DNA of 64,000 nucleotides. Origin: Roseobacter sinensis. GTDB lineage: Bacteria; Pseudomonadota; Alphaproteobacteria; Rhodobacterales; Rhodobacteraceae. Shown here piece by piece: positions 8,199 through 16,485 of this stretch; position 1 is the stretch's first letter; every line of letters begins with the position of its first letter. A model generated the notes under the pieces. It made no database searches and had not been told where the DNA came from. It worked only from the letters and a program-made list of their open reading frames with translations. A program made the position numbers and the translations under genes. The stretch lies in NCBI RefSeq assembly GCF_025755255.1, contig NZ_JALIEB010000001.1, forward strand, positions 1 to 64,000, read 5' to 3'.

Positions 8199-8831
8199 CT
8201 AGGGTCGCTGTCCATTGGCTCCGCGCATCAGCGCGGCCAGAACGGCAAGCTCCGTACCCTGGCCAAAGGCTTCCACGTGATCGGCCGCCTGCTGCCGGAC
8301 GGCATCGGGCTTGTTCTGGTTCAATTTCCAGGTGCCGTCGACCTCGGTCACCTGCATCCGGCAGGGCACAATCGCGCGCATCATGCGCGCCATCACGCCG
8401 TCAGACATCTTCCCGGTCACCCAGGGTGTCTTGGGCAGCAGCCGCTCCTCAAAGACTGCCGACTGACGATCCAGCAGATCGTGCAACTCCGCTTGCGGGC
8501 GCAGCTCGAGCGTTCCGGTCAGATGCACGGCGATGTAGTTCCAGGTCGGCACCTCGTCATCCACACCGTACCAGTCCGGCGAGACGTAACTGTCGGGTCC
8601 CGACACGGCGAGGCGTGCGGGCCGCCGCCGCTCCGTCAGCGCCCGCGCAATCGGGTTGGAGCGCAGCAGGTGCAGCCCCAGCGATGCGCCATCCTCGTCG
8701 AGCAGGAACGGCACATGCGACAGCCACGGCGCCTCGGATCCGCTGACCGCCAGCACGCCGAACGCCCGCTCGCGCGCGAAGGCGAGGTTTTGATCCTCGG
8801 TCTGGGTATGAAACACCGGGTTGGGATGCAT
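8199..8831 (-). CDS. PaiB-type FMN-binding protein
   Basis: The protein (210 aa) matches the FMN-binding negative transcriptional regulator family typified by Bacillus PaiB. It starts MHPNPVFHTQTEDQNLAFA and contains a split-barrel flavin fold with WLSHVPFLLDE and PTWNYIAVHLTG. PaiB proteins of this family bind FMN; a regulatory role is known only for a few. It lies head to head with an FMN riboswitch only 66 bases away, so a flavin link is suggested by both family and position. I chose the ATG at 8831, since homologues start close to H-P-N-P. Confidence 0.88.
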   Translation of the reverse strand: MHPNPVFHTQTEDQNLAFARERAFGVLAVSGSEAPWLSHVPFLLDEDGASLGLHLLRSNPIARALTERRRPARLAVSGPDSYVSPDWYGVDDEVPTWNYIAVHLTGTLELRPQAELHDLLDRQSAVFEERLLPKTPWVTGKMSDGVMARMMRAIVPCRMQVTEVDGTWKLNQNKPDAVRQQAADHVEAFGQGTELAVLAALMRGANGQRP

Positions 8832-8897
8832 GAGCCTGCCTCGATCATACGATGGCTTTCCTCTTGCAGGCTTTGCCCTGCCTTGGCAAGCTGCGCA

Positions 8898-9050
8898 CAT
8901 TCTCAGGGCGGGGTGGAAGTCCCCACCGGCGGTATGGAGGCGCCTGCTTCCGAGCCCGCGAGCGCAACGGGTTTCTTGCAGAAATCCCTTGGTCCAGCAG
9001 ATCTGGTGAAAGGCCAGAGCCGACGGTCACAGTCCGGATGAAAGAGAATG
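8898..9050 (+). promoter_or_regulatory. FMN riboswitch (RFN element)
   Basis: The conserved RFN blocks appear in order: TCTCAGGGCGGGGTGGAAGT, CCCCACCGGCGGTA, GAGCCCGCGAGCG, CAGCAGATCTGGTGAAA, CCAGAGCCGACGGT and AGTCCGGATGAAAGAGA. Helix P1 is CATTCTC (8898-8904) with GAGAATG (9044-9050). It lies 79 bases upstream of ribH, the only downstream gene. When FMN is bound it is expected to lower lumazine synthase production. Confidence 0.97.
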
Positions 9051-9083
9051 CGTATGACGCGGGTCTTCGGCCCGTGCGCAGCC

Positions 9084-9127
9084 GTGATCGCCTTGGGTGG
9101 ACGTGTCGGACCACGAAAGGAGATCAC
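9084..9127 (+). promoter_or_regulatory. hairpin masking the ribH Shine-Dalgarno
   Basis: GTGATCGCCTT (9084-9094) can pair with AAGGAGATCAC (9117-9127), 10 of 11 bases matched. The second arm contains the AAGGAG ribosome binding site of ribH (start 9130). No T-run is present, so translational rather than transcriptional control by the FMN riboswitch is inferred. Confidence 0.7.
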
Positions 9128-9129
9128 AT

Positions 9130-9573
9130 ATGACACACACCCGTTTCGCCTTCGTCAAAGCGCAGTGGCACGCTGATATCGTGGACCGCGCCTTGGAAGG
9201 CTTCACTGAAATCATCCCGGAAGCACAGGTTGACGTGATCGATGTGCCCGGCGCCTTCGAGCTGCCCCTGATGGCGCGCGATCTGGCCCGCTCAGGCCGC
9301 TATGCCGCCATCGCCTGCGCCGCCTTCGTCGTGGACGGCGGCATCTACCGCCATGATTTCGTGGCCCAGGCTGTAGTCGATGGCCTCATGCAGGTCGGAC
9401 TGGAGACTGGTGTCCCGGTGCTCTCCGTCTCGCTCACCCCGCATCACTATCAGGAGACCGAGCATCACACCGCGATCTACCGCGCGCATTTCGTCCAGAA
9501 AGGCCGCGAAGCCGCCCAGGCGGCGCTTGGGATCCTGAAGACGCGTGAGGCGCTGCGGTCTGCGGCGGCTTAA
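9130..9573 (+). CDS. ribH: 6,7-dimethyl-8-ribityllumazine synthase, type II
   Basis: RibH (147 aa) joins 5-amino-6-ribitylaminouracil and dihydroxybutanone phosphate in riboflavin synthesis. The core motifs are DVPGAFELPLMA and VDGGIYRHDFV. The latter matches the RibH2 type known from Brucella and Mesorhizobium, where a riboswitch-controlled stand-alone gene coexists with a second ribH in the main rib operon; whether a second copy exists here cannot be seen. The AAGGAGATCACAT site decides the start at 9130. The gene is convergent with thiQ. Confidence 0.95.
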   Translation: MTHTRFAFVKAQWHADIVDRALEGFTEIIPEAQVDVIDVPGAFELPLMARDLARSGRYAAIACAAFVVDGGIYRHDFVAQAVVDGLMQVGLETGVPVLSVSLTPHHYQETEHHTAIYRAHFVQKGREAAQAALGILKTREALRSAAA

Positions 9574-9593
9574 CAAAGATTGCAACAATGTCC

Positions 9594-9660
9594 TGCCCGG
9601 CTGATAAGCCGGGCATCGCCCGACCTCCCCCCTGAGGGCAATGCCCTCGGCACCCGAACG
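9594..9660. repeat. dispersed hairpin repeat, copy A
   Basis: A perfect hairpin (TGCCCGGCT, loop GATA, AGCCGGGCA, 9594-9615) is followed by CGCCCGACCT and a second hairpin GAGGGC-AAT-GCCCTC. The same arrangement recurs at 14230-14298, with CGGCTGACAAGCCGGGCAG in place of the first hairpin. It lies between the convergent genes ribH and thiQ and could act as a terminator for either, though no T-run follows. Confidence 0.65.
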
Positions 9661-9662
9661 GG

Positions 9663-10358
9663 TCACACTCCCAGATACGCCCTCAACGCAGGAGGCGGAT
9701 CCTCGAGCAGCGCCTGCGCGGGCTGCGGCGCCGCCGCCCGCCCGCCCTCGACAAAGATGACGTCCTCGGCCATCCGCCGCACATCCTGCGGATCATGCGT
9801 AACCATCAGCAAAGTCGCACCCGTTTCCTCGACAAGCGACCGCACCAGATCCAGCATCTCCCGCCGCAACGCGGGCCCCAGCGCCGCGAAGGGCTCATCG
9901 AGCAAGACAACGGGCCGGTCCTGCACCAGCACCCGCGCCAGCGCCGCGCGGCTCTGCTGCCCGCCGGACAGCTCCCCCGGTTTGCGCCCCTCCAGCCCCT
10001 CCAGCCCGACACGCGCCAGCGCCTGCGCCACCCGCGCGCTGTCCTCCGCGCTCAGCTTCAGATCCGGGCGGACCCCCAGCCCCGCATTCTGCGCGATGCT
10101 CAAATGAGGAAAGAGGTTGTTGTCCTGAAACAGCATCGCCATCGGGCGCGCGCCAGGCGCGTCATGCGTGATGTCGCGCGCGTTCCAGAGCACCCGGCCG
10201 GCGCGCAGCGGCACGAACCCGCCAAGCGCCCCCAGCAGCGTCGACTTCCCCGCCCCCGAGGGTCCGATCACCGCAGTCCTGCGCCCCGGCGTGACGTCGA
10301 AGTCGGCGGCGAGGGCAAAGTCGCCCTGCGCGATCTCCACGCCTTCAAGCCTCAACAC
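9663..10358 (-). CDS. thiQ: thiamine ABC transporter ATPase
   Basis: This ATPase (231 aa) powers thiamine import. It has Walker A GPSGAGKST (about 33-41), Q-loop MLFQDNNLFPHLS, signature LSGGQQ and Walker B VVLLDEPFAALG. ThiQ is shorter than most importer ATPases because it lacks the C-terminal regulatory domain, and this one fits. It starts with GTG at 10358 inside the 3' end of thiP, overlapping it by 14 bases, so translation is probably coupled. Its identity rests largely on the thiBPQ order behind a TPP riboswitch. Confidence 0.94.
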   Translation of the reverse strand: MLRLEGVEIAQGDFALAADFDVTPGRRTAVIGPSGAGKSTLLGALGGFVPLRAGRVLWNARDITHDAPGARPMAMLFQDNNLFPHLSIAQNAGLGVRPDLKLSAEDSARVAQALARVGLEGLEGRKPGELSGGQQSRAALARVLVQDRPVVLLDEPFAALGPALRREMLDLVRSLVEETGATLLMVTHDPQDVRRMAEDVIFVEGGRAAAPQPAQALLEDPPPALRAYLGV

Positions 10359-11901
10359 GCCAGCGCCCTCCCTTGTCGCAGAGCCAGAAGAGCCCGAGCG
10401 CCATCGCCAGCAGCACCAGCGCCGCGCCCGCCGCCGCCTCCGTCCTGTAGGCGCCCATCAGGCGATACATCTGCAAGGGCAAAGTCGCCCGGTCCGGGTC
10501 GGCAAAGAGCGCGATCACCCCGAGGTCTCCCACCGAAAGAGCGCCCGTGAGCCCGGCGGCAAAGCCGACCTGCGCCCTGAGCCGCGGCAGCACCAGCCAG
10601 CGCCAAGCCGCCCAGCCACGCAACCCCAGCGACCGGGCGAGCCGGTCATAGGCCCCCAGCACATCGCGCATCGGCGGCACCAGGATTCGCAAGGCGAAGG
10701 GCAGCGCCATCAGCGCGTTGATCAGCGCGGTGACTGGCAGCGCGAGCGGCACCGGGTCGGCAATCGGGTTGATCAGGATGAACCACCCCGTCCCGATCAT
10801 CAGCGGCGAGGCGGAAAGCCCAATGAGCCCGATGGCCTCGGCACTGCCGCGCTGGCGGGTGCTGATCCAGCCTGCCATCGGCAGGGCGATGAGCAGCAGC
10901 ACCGCGATGCTCAGGATCGCAACCCAGAGCGAATTGCCCGCTGTCTGCCAGACCACCGGCGGCATCAGCGGCAGCCCCTGCAACCCGGCGAGGAGGATTG
11001 CAAAGAGCGGGAGCAGCAGGAACGCACTTCCGAATGTAATGATCGCGGCGTCCGCCCAGGCCTGCCCGCCCCCGCGCGCATCCCAGCGCGTCAGCGCCCG
11101 GTCCAACCCTGCGCTGAGCGGAAAGTTGGGGATCACCCAAAGTGCCAGCAGCGCGGCGCCACCTGCCAATCCCAATTGGATCAGCGACAGCAAGGACGCC
11201 CGCGCCAAATCGAAATCGAACCGGAACGCCTGATAGATCGCGAGCTCGATGGTGGTCGCCCGCGGCCCGCCGCCGAGGGTCAGCGCCACCGCGAAGCTGG
11301 TGAGGCAAATCACGAAGATGAGCGCCGCCGCCCCCGGTGCCACCTGCTTCAACAGCGGCCATTCCAGCGTCCGGAACACCATGCGCGGCGGCAGGTTCAG
11401 CTGCGCCGCGAGGCGAAACCGCTCCGCCGGAATGCTCTGCCAGCCTTGCAGCAGGAGTCGCGTAGCCAGCGGCAGGTTGAAGAACACATGCGCCAGCACC
11501 ACCCCATGCAGCCCGTATATCGACAGCTCCGGCAGCCCCAGCGCCCCGAGCCCCGTATTCAGCCACCCCGTCCGGCCAAAGACGGCCAGCAGCCCCAGCA
11601 CCGCGACGATGACCGGCAGGATGAACGGCGCGCCCAGCAGCGTGATCAGGACCCCGCGCCCGGGAAAGCGCCGCCGCGCCAGAGCACGCGCCAACGGAAT
11701 GGCAAAGGCCACCGACAACAATGCCGAGAGCACCGCCTGCACCACCGTGAAACGGATTGCCGCCCATTCCGCCGGGCCGATGCCGCGCCCGACCTCAGCC
11801 TTCAGTCCCAGCCCCACGAAGGAAGCCAGGACCACCGCGACAACACAGCCGCCCGCGGCGACCCCGCCTGCGCCGATTATTGGCTGAGCGCGCGGCGCCA
11901 T
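10345..11901 (-). CDS. thiP: thiamine ABC transporter permease
   Basis: ThiP (518 aa) forms the membrane channel of the thiamine importer. It is a fused permease with two BPD_transp_1 halves and about a dozen hydrophobic spans; each half has an EAA-type loop (for example QSIPAERFRLAAQL near 195). The start ATG 11901 lies inside the 3' end of thiB with a 25-base overlap, as is common for this operon. The product also carries thiamine phosphates in studied relatives. Confidence 0.94.
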   Translation of the reverse strand: MAPRAQPIIGAGGVAAGGCVVAVVLASFVGLGLKAEVGRGIGPAEWAAIRFTVVQAVLSALLSVAFAIPLARALARRRFPGRGVLITLLGAPFILPVIVAVLGLLAVFGRTGWLNTGLGALGLPELSIYGLHGVVLAHVFFNLPLATRLLLQGWQSIPAERFRLAAQLNLPPRMVFRTLEWPLLKQVAPGAAALIFVICLTSFAVALTLGGGPRATTIELAIYQAFRFDFDLARASLLSLIQLGLAGGAALLALWVIPNFPLSAGLDRALTRWDARGGGQAWADAAIITFGSAFLLLPLFAILLAGLQGLPLMPPVVWQTAGNSLWVAILSIAVLLLIALPMAGWISTRQRGSAEAIGLIGLSASPLMIGTGWFILINPIADPVPLALPVTALINALMALPFALRILVPPMRDVLGAYDRLARSLGLRGWAAWRWLVLPRLRAQVGFAAGLTGALSVGDLGVIALFADPDRATLPLQMYRLMGAYRTEAAAGAALVLLAMALGLFWLCDKGGRWRVEA

Positions 11902-12857
11902 GTCTCTATGGCCTGCGCCTTCCGCGCTTCCGCCTCATCCTCGGAGTAGAAGAGCACCTTCTCCGGCAGCGGCAGCTCGGCCCAGCCTTCGGGCCACTGA
12001 TCCTCGGGCAGTGCCGAGGGGAGCGACCAGTTGGCCATGGGTATCATCCGCTGGAAATCCGCGCTCAGCACATAGGCCATGAAGGCATCGGCCAGCTCGG
12101 GCTGATCCGTGCCCGCAACCTTGGCCACGGTTTCGACCATGAAGTAGTGGCCTTCCGGGAAGATCGCCGCCTTCTTGGTGAAGTCCTCTTCGGCAAACAT
12201 GTGATAGGCGGGCGACGTGGTGTAGCTCAGCACCATGTCCACCTCCCCATCGGTGAACATGCCATAACTCGCCGACCAATCCTTGGTCACGGTCAGGATC
12301 TTCGGCGCCAGAGCCTCCCAGACCGCGCCCGCTTTCTCACCATAGACCGCCTCGACCCAGAGCACGAGCGCCAGGCCCGAGATCGAGGTGCGCGGGTCCT
12401 GGATGACCAGCTTCACATCGTCGTCCATCTCCAGCAGCGCATCAAAGCTCGCGGGCGGCGCATCCATCGTGGTCTCGTTGTAGATGAAGGCGGTGTGGCC
12501 ATAGTTGAAGGGCAGGAAGGTGTCGTCGGTCCACTCAATCGGCAGCGTCAGTGTGGAGTTGTCCTGCCCATGCGGTGCAAACAGCCCCGTCTCCCGCGCC
12601 CGCGCGGTCACGTCCGACGTAAGGCCGATCACCACATCCGCCTTGGTCCGCTCGCCTTCCAGCAGCAGACGCGGCAGCAGATCGCCAGTGGAAAACTGCA
12701 GATCGCACTTGCAGGTGGCCTCGAACCCCTCCTCGATCTTGGGGCCCGGACCCCATTCGGAGGTGAAGTAGTCGCCCGCATAGACGGTCAGCACGGGCGT
12801 CTCTGCGCCCGCCTGCGTGGCCAGCAGCAGCGGGAGTGCAAGGAAAGTTCTTCGCAT
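11877..12857 (-). CDS. thiB: thiamine ABC transporter substrate-binding protein
   Basis: ThiB (326 aa) is the periplasmic thiamine receptor. A short Sec signal peptide (MRRTFLALPLLLATQAGA) is followed by PVLTVYAGDYFTSEWGPGP and GDLLPRLLLEGERTKADVVIG, typical of this solute-binding family. It is first in thiBPQ, behind a TPP riboswitch. Its ribosome binding site AAAGAGGA is six bases from ATG 12857 and can be masked by an upstream complementary octamer, so its translation should fall when thiamine pyrophosphate is plentiful. Confidence 0.95.
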   Translation of the reverse strand: MRRTFLALPLLLATQAGAETPVLTVYAGDYFTSEWGPGPKIEEGFEATCKCDLQFSTGDLLPRLLLEGERTKADVVIGLTSDVTARARETGLFAPHGQDNSTLTLPIEWTDDTFLPFNYGHTAFIYNETTMDAPPASFDALLEMDDDVKLVIQDPRTSISGLALVLWVEAVYGEKAGAVWEALAPKILTVTKDWSASYGMFTDGEVDMVLSYTTSPAYHMFAEEDFTKKAAIFPEGHYFMVETVAKVAGTDQPELADAFMAYVLSADFQRMIPMANWSLPSALPEDQWPEGWAELPLPEKVLFYSEDEAEARKAQAIETWRRALSQ

Positions 12858-12863
12858 GATGTA

Positions 12864-12896
12864 TCCTCTTTATCTGCGTCGAACGGCGAAAGAGGA
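12864..12896 (-). promoter_or_regulatory. hairpin masking the thiB Shine-Dalgarno
   Basis: On the minus strand TCCTCTTT (12896-12889) is perfectly complementary to AAAGAGGA (12871-12864), the ribosome binding site of thiB. The hairpin begins 7 bases after the TPP element and has a 17-base loop. This is a simple translational expression platform. Confidence 0.75.
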
Positions 12897-12903
12897 CGAT
12901 GTG

Positions 12904-12991
12904 ACCACCTTCCCTCCGCCGGTCTTAACCGGTTCAGGTTCTACGGGTCCGCGCGTGCGCGCATCTCAGCCGGATTGGCCCCCCGAGGTGG
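12904..12991 (-). promoter_or_regulatory. TPP riboswitch (thi element)
   Basis: Read on the minus strand the element has the conserved GGCTGAGAT, then GGACCCGTAGAACCTGA and CCGGTTAAGACCGGCGGAGG. The closing helix P1 is CCACCT (12991-12986) with AGGTGG (12909-12904). It lies 47 bases upstream of the thiB start and controls thiBPQ. It is divergent from aroC. Confidence 0.96.
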
Positions 12992-13087
12992 GTCCAGAGG
13001 TATCGCCGTGCTGCGGGATTGGCAAGCGATAAGCTCTTGAGGCGCGGCACGCGCGCCGCTAAGCACGCCGGACAAAGGAGCGTTTGC

Positions 13088-14200
13088 ATGTCGATCAACA
13101 GCTTTGGCCATCTTTTTCGCGTGACCACCTGGGGCGAGAGTCACGGGCCAGCTTTGGGCGCGACCGTCGATGGCTGCCCGCCCGGCGTGGCGATTGACGA
13201 GGCGACGCTGCAGCACTGGCTCGACAAGCGCAAACCGGGGCAGAACAAGTTCACCACCCAGCGGCGCGAGGCTGACGCGGTGAAGATCCTCTCGGGCGTC
13301 TTCGAAGGGCAGACCACGGGCACGCCGGTGCAGCTGATGATCGAGAATACCGACCAGCGCTCGAAGGACTACAGCGAGATCAAGGACAAGTTCCGTCCCG
13401 GCCACGCCGATATTACCTATTTCCAGAAGTACGGCATCCGAGATTACCGGGGTGGCGGACGGTCAAGCGCGCGAGAAACCGCGGCGCGTGTGGCCGCTGG
13501 CGGGCTCGCGCGCGCTGCCATCGCCTCGCTTGTGGCGGGGGTGGAGATCACCGGCTACATGGTCCAGATGGGTCCGCACAAGATCGACCGCGACAGGTTC
13601 GACTGGGACGAGATCGTCCGCAACCCCTTCTGGGTGCCCGACGCGCGGGCGGCAGACGAGTGGGCGAGCTACCTCGACGGGTTGCGCAAATCCGGCAGCT
13701 CCGTAGGCGCTGTGATCGAGGTCGTCGCGCGCGGCGTGCCTGCGGGCCTCGGCGCGCCGGTCTATGGCAAGCTGGATACGGATCTGGCCGCCGCGATGAT
13801 GAGCATCAACGCCGTGAAGGGCGTTGAGATCGGTGAGGGCATGTCGGCGGCGATGCTCACGGGTGAGCTCAATGCCGACGAGATCACCATGGGCCCGGAC
13901 GGCCCCGTCTATTCCTCGAACCACGCGGGCGGCATCCTCGGCGGCATCAGCACCGGGCAAGATATCGTGCTGCGCTTCGCGGTCAAACCCACCTCCTCGA
14001 TCCTGACCGCCCGGCGCACGATCACAAAGACGGGCGAGGAGACCGAGATCGTGACAAAGGGCCGCCATGACCCCTGCGTCGGCATTCGCGCGGTGCCTGT
14101 AGGCGAGGCGATGATGGCCTGCGTGCTGCTCGACCATCTGCTGCTGCACCGCGGCCAGGTGGGGGAGAACCGCGGCCACATCGGCGAGAGCCCGGCCTGA
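13088..14200 (+). CDS. aroC: chorismate synthase
   Basis: AroC (370 aa) converts EPSP to chorismate with reduced FMN, the last step of the shikimate pathway. Family motifs visible are [18 protein letters not shown] near the N terminus, [17 protein letters not shown], and [17 protein letters not shown] in the C-terminal half. An AAAGGAGC box precedes the ATG at 13088; an open frame upstream to 13019 has no ribosome binding site. The gene is divergent from the TPP riboswitch of thiBPQ. Only about 100 bases remain for its promoter. Confidence 0.97.
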   Translation: MSINSFGHLFRVTTWGESHGPALGATVDGCPPGVAIDEATLQHWLDKRKPGQNKFTTQRREADAVKILSGVFEGQTTGTPVQLMIENTDQRSKDYSEIKDKFRPGHADITYFQKYGIRDYRGGGRSSARETAARVAAGGLARAAIASLVAGVEITGYMVQMGPHKIDRDRFDWDEIVRNPFWVPDARAADEWASYLDGLRKSGSSVGAVIEVVARGVPAGLGAPVYGKLDTDLAAAMMSINAVKGVEIGEGMSAAMLTGELNADEITMGPDGPVYSSNHAGGILGGISTGQDIVLRFAVKPTSSILTARRTITKTGEETEIVTKGRHDPCVGIRAVPVGEAMMACVLLDHLLLHRGQVGENRGHIGESPA

Positions 14201-14229
14201 ACACCTGAAGCAGCGGTTCAACCGGCGCC

Positions 14230-14298
14230 CCCGGCTGACAAGCCGGGCAGCGCCCGACCCTCCTCGATGGAGGTGAGGGCGCTTCGCGCGTCCCTCGG
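14230..14298. repeat. dispersed hairpin repeat, copy B
   Basis: CCCGGCT, loop GACA, AGCCGGG (14230-14247) is followed by CAGCGCCCGACC and a GAGGGCG...CGTCCCTC hairpin. The order and spacing match copy A at 9594. It lies just after the aroC stop and before the convergent TetR gene. It may terminate aroC transcription, though no T-run follows. Confidence 0.65.
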
Positions 14299-14355
14299 AC
14301 CAAACGCCGCACTCGATGCGATGTGTAGGCCCCGGCGCGGTTTCTGGCTCAGGCT

Positions 14356-14943
14356 CTAGGACATCTCCAGCAGCCGCGCGACACCCGCGACGCCGTGCTC
14401 CACGATCCCCAGTGAGAGCTGCGAGCGTGCCAGCACGCGCAGCCCGATGTATTGGGTCAGCAGCACATTCGCCAAAGCGCGGATCGCCGCCTCCTCCTGC
14501 GCCCCATGCACGGGCGACGCCCGCAGCGCGGTCTCCAGACCCTCCCGGATGCCCTGAAGCCCCCGCTGCACCGCTGCCGCAATCTCCGGGTCTGACATCT
14601 CGGCCCCGGCCGCCGCCGTGCAGAGCAGACAGCCGCGATGATCGCCGGAGGTTGCCGCGGCCACCGACGCCTGAAACAGGCTGAGGATACGGTCGCGCCC
14701 ATCGGCGACACCCGGGTCCGACAGCCGCGCCTGTGCAGCGGCGACCGCCCTGTCCTCGTAGTGTTCCAACACCAGCAGGAACAGCGTCTTCTTGTCCGTG
14801 AACGCCTTGTAGAGGCTGCCCCGGGTCAGCCCCATGCCCTCCAACAGATCGGGCAGCGAGGCCTCCTGATAGCCCTTAGTCCAGAACACCTCCGTGGCCT
14901 TGCCGATTGCATCGTCGATATTGAATTCTCTGGGCCGGGCCAT
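14356..14943 (-). CDS. TetR family transcriptional regulator
   Basis: The protein (195 aa) starts MARPREFNIDDAIGKATEVF and has a TetR helix-turn-helix at about 8-54 (SLPDLLEGMGLTRGSLYKAF). The ligand domain contains GCLLCTA with Cys105 and Cys108. A reactive Cys at this place senses electrophiles in the E. coli relative NemR; whether it does so here is inference. A GGAGGTACCC site decides the start at 14943. It is divergent from a DM13 protein, and both promoters contain near-identical palindromes, so it probably represses itself and that gene. Confidence 0.9.
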   Translation of the reverse strand: MARPREFNIDDAIGKATEVFWTKGYQEASLPDLLEGMGLTRGSLYKAFTDKKTLFLLVLEHYEDRAVAAAQARLSDPGVADGRDRILSLFQASVAAATSGDHRGCLLCTAAAGAEMSDPEIAAAVQRGLQGIREGLETALRASPVHGAQEEAAIRALANVLLTQYIGLRVLARSQLSLGIVEHGVAGVARLLEMS

Positions 14944-14967
14944 GGGTACCTCCTGTGGTCGCACATC

Positions 14968-15041
14968 AACATAGTTCGGAACCGCTTGTTACACAACTCA
15001 CGCAGACGTGTATTGTACCAATCAGTTCCGAACTGTAAATC
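14968..15041. promoter_or_regulatory. divergent TetR/DM13 promoters with twin operators
   Basis: Minus strand: -35 TTGTGT (14996-14991), 17 bases, -10 TATGTT (14973-14968). Plus strand: -35 TTGTAC (15013-15018), 17 bases, -10 TAAATC (15036-15041). Each 17-base spacer ends in GTTCCGAAC: the plus copy is the perfect palindrome CAGTTCCGAACTG (15023-15035), the minus copy GGTTCCGAACT differs in one base. This is a classical layout for a TetR repressor. Confidence 0.65.
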
Positions 15042-15078
15042 AAGGCCACACGCCCCACACAGCACAGAAAGCGATTTC

Positions 15079-15465
15079 ATGAAACACCTCCTCTCCGCCC
15101 TCCTCGTCATCGCCCTCACCACGCTCGCCACGCTCGGCGCCATGGCGGGCGGCAGCACCTCCGGCACCTTCACCGGCAAGAGCAACCACATCACCACCGG
15201 CGGCGTCACCATCGAGACACATGCCGATGGCACCGCCACTGTCACGCTCGACGACGACTTCTCGCTCGACGGCGCGCCCGACCCGCGCGTCGCCTTCGGC
15301 AAGGACGGCGCCTATGTGCCCGCAGGCGATCTGGGTGAGCTGAAAATGCTCAACGGCAAGCAGACCTACACCGTGCCCGCCTCGATCAACGTGGATGACT
15401 TCAACGAAATCTACATCTGGTGCCTAAAGTTCTCGGTCCCCTTGGGCGTCGCCAAACTCGGTTGA
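15079..15465 (+). CDS. exported DM13 domain protein
   Basis: The protein (128 aa) has a Sec signal peptide (about 1-23, ending GAMA) and then a single DM13 domain (about 28-128), recognised by GTFTGKSNHITTGGVTI, GDLGELKMLNGKQTYTVP and IYIWCLKFSVPLGVAKL. The IWC Cys (Cys115) is the conserved, proposed redox-active residue of DM13 domains. The open frame extends far upstream in the TetR gene, but only the ATG at 15079 gives a signal peptide. It shares a divergent control region with the TetR gene. Function is otherwise unknown. Confidence 0.85.
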   Translation: MKHLLSALLVIALTTLATLGAMAGGSTSGTFTGKSNHITTGGVTIETHADGTATVTLDDDFSLDGAPDPRVAFGKDGAYVPAGDLGELKMLNGKQTYTVPASINVDDFNEIYIWCLKFSVPLGVAKLG

Positions 15466-15496
15466 TCTTTCCGGATCAGAGGCGCATCAGGGCCCC

Positions 15497-16471
15497 ATGG
15501 CCCAGGACCTCACGGAACACAAACCCGGCCGCGCAATTGCTCTGAAGCTCTGCGCGGTCTTTCTGTTCATGGTGATGGCCGCGATCATCAAGGGCGTCTC
15601 CGGTCAGGTCCCGCCGGGCCAAGCCGTCTTCTTCCGCTCGCTCTTTGCCCTGCCGATCATCGCGCTCTGGCTCGCCCAGCGCGGGCAGTTGCGCCAAGGG
15701 CTGATCCCCTCGAACCTCATGGGCCACGTCTGGCGCGGCGTCTTCGGCACCTCGGCCATGGCGCTCACCTTCGCGGGCCTCGGACTGCTGCCCCTGCCCG
15801 AGGTGACCGCCATCGGCTATGCGACGCCGCTCTTCGCGGTGATCTTCGCCGCGCTCTTTCTGGGCGAGCGTATCCGCCTCATCCGGATGTCCGCCGTGGC
15901 CCTCGGCCTTGTTGGGGTGATGATCGTGATCGCGCCTCGCTTGAGCGTCGGCGCCGACGAGATCTCGCGCGCGGCGACCCTAGGGGCGGTGATGGTGCTG
16001 ATCGCGGCGATCCTGCGCGCGCTGGTGCAGATCCACGTGCGCCGGCTGGTGCAGACCGATCACACCGCGGCCATCGTTTTCTACTTCTCGGTCACCGCAA
16101 GCTGCCTCGCGCTGCTCTCGGCGCCGCTGGGCTGGGTCGTCGAGCATCCCGGTTTCATCTGGGTGTGGCCGGAACGGGCGGTTGTGCTCTGGCTGATCAC
16201 CGCCGGTCTGATCGGTGGCGTTGCGCAGATCATGGTCACCTCCTCCTACCGCTTCGGTGCGGCCTCGATGCTTGCGCCCTTCGACTACGCGTCGATGATC
16301 TTTGCCGCCCTGATCGGCTATCTCGCCTTCAACGAGCTGCCCACCGGCCCCATCATCCTCGGTGCCAGCCTCGTGATCGCCGGCGGCATCCTGATCATCT
16401 GGCGCGAGCACCAATTGGGGGTTGACCGCAGCCGCTCGAAACCCAATCAATCGCCCCCGGGCACACCGTGA
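15497..16471 (+). CDS. DMT superfamily transporter (EamA type)
   Basis: This inner-membrane protein (324 aa) has ten hydrophobic segments arranged as two EamA repeats (about 15-150 and 160-300). Motifs such as GQAVFFRSLFALPIIALWLA and FDYASMIFAALIGYLAFNE are typical. The family exports metabolites, often amino acids or other small molecules; the substrate cannot be read. The start has the weak site TCAGGGCCCC. It is 31 bases behind the DM13 gene and 14 bases before cobO, so the three may share a transcript. Confidence 0.88.
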   Translation: MAQDLTEHKPGRAIALKLCAVFLFMVMAAIIKGVSGQVPPGQAVFFRSLFALPIIALWLAQRGQLRQGLIPSNLMGHVWRGVFGTSAMALTFAGLGLLPLPEVTAIGYATPLFAVIFAALFLGERIRLIRMSAVALGLVGVMIVIAPRLSVGADEISRAATLGAVMVLIAAILRALVQIHVRRLVQTDHTAAIVFYFSVTASCLALLSAPLGWVVEHPGFIWVWPERAVVLWLITAGLIGGVAQIMVTSSYRFGAASMLAPFDYASMIFAALIGYLAFNELPTGPIILGASLVIAGGILIIWREHQLGVDRSRSKPNQSPPGTP

Positions 16472-16485
16472 GGGGAGCAAAAGCG

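Noticed and set aside
10168-11949. long plus-strand frame of 593 codons
   Set aside because: It is the antisense shadow of thiP and thiB; the product is Arg/Gln/Pro-rich, as usual for GC-rich antisense frames.
16472-16485. cobalamin riboswitch before cobO
   Set aside because: The gap to the preceding gene is only 14 bases, so no such element can be present.
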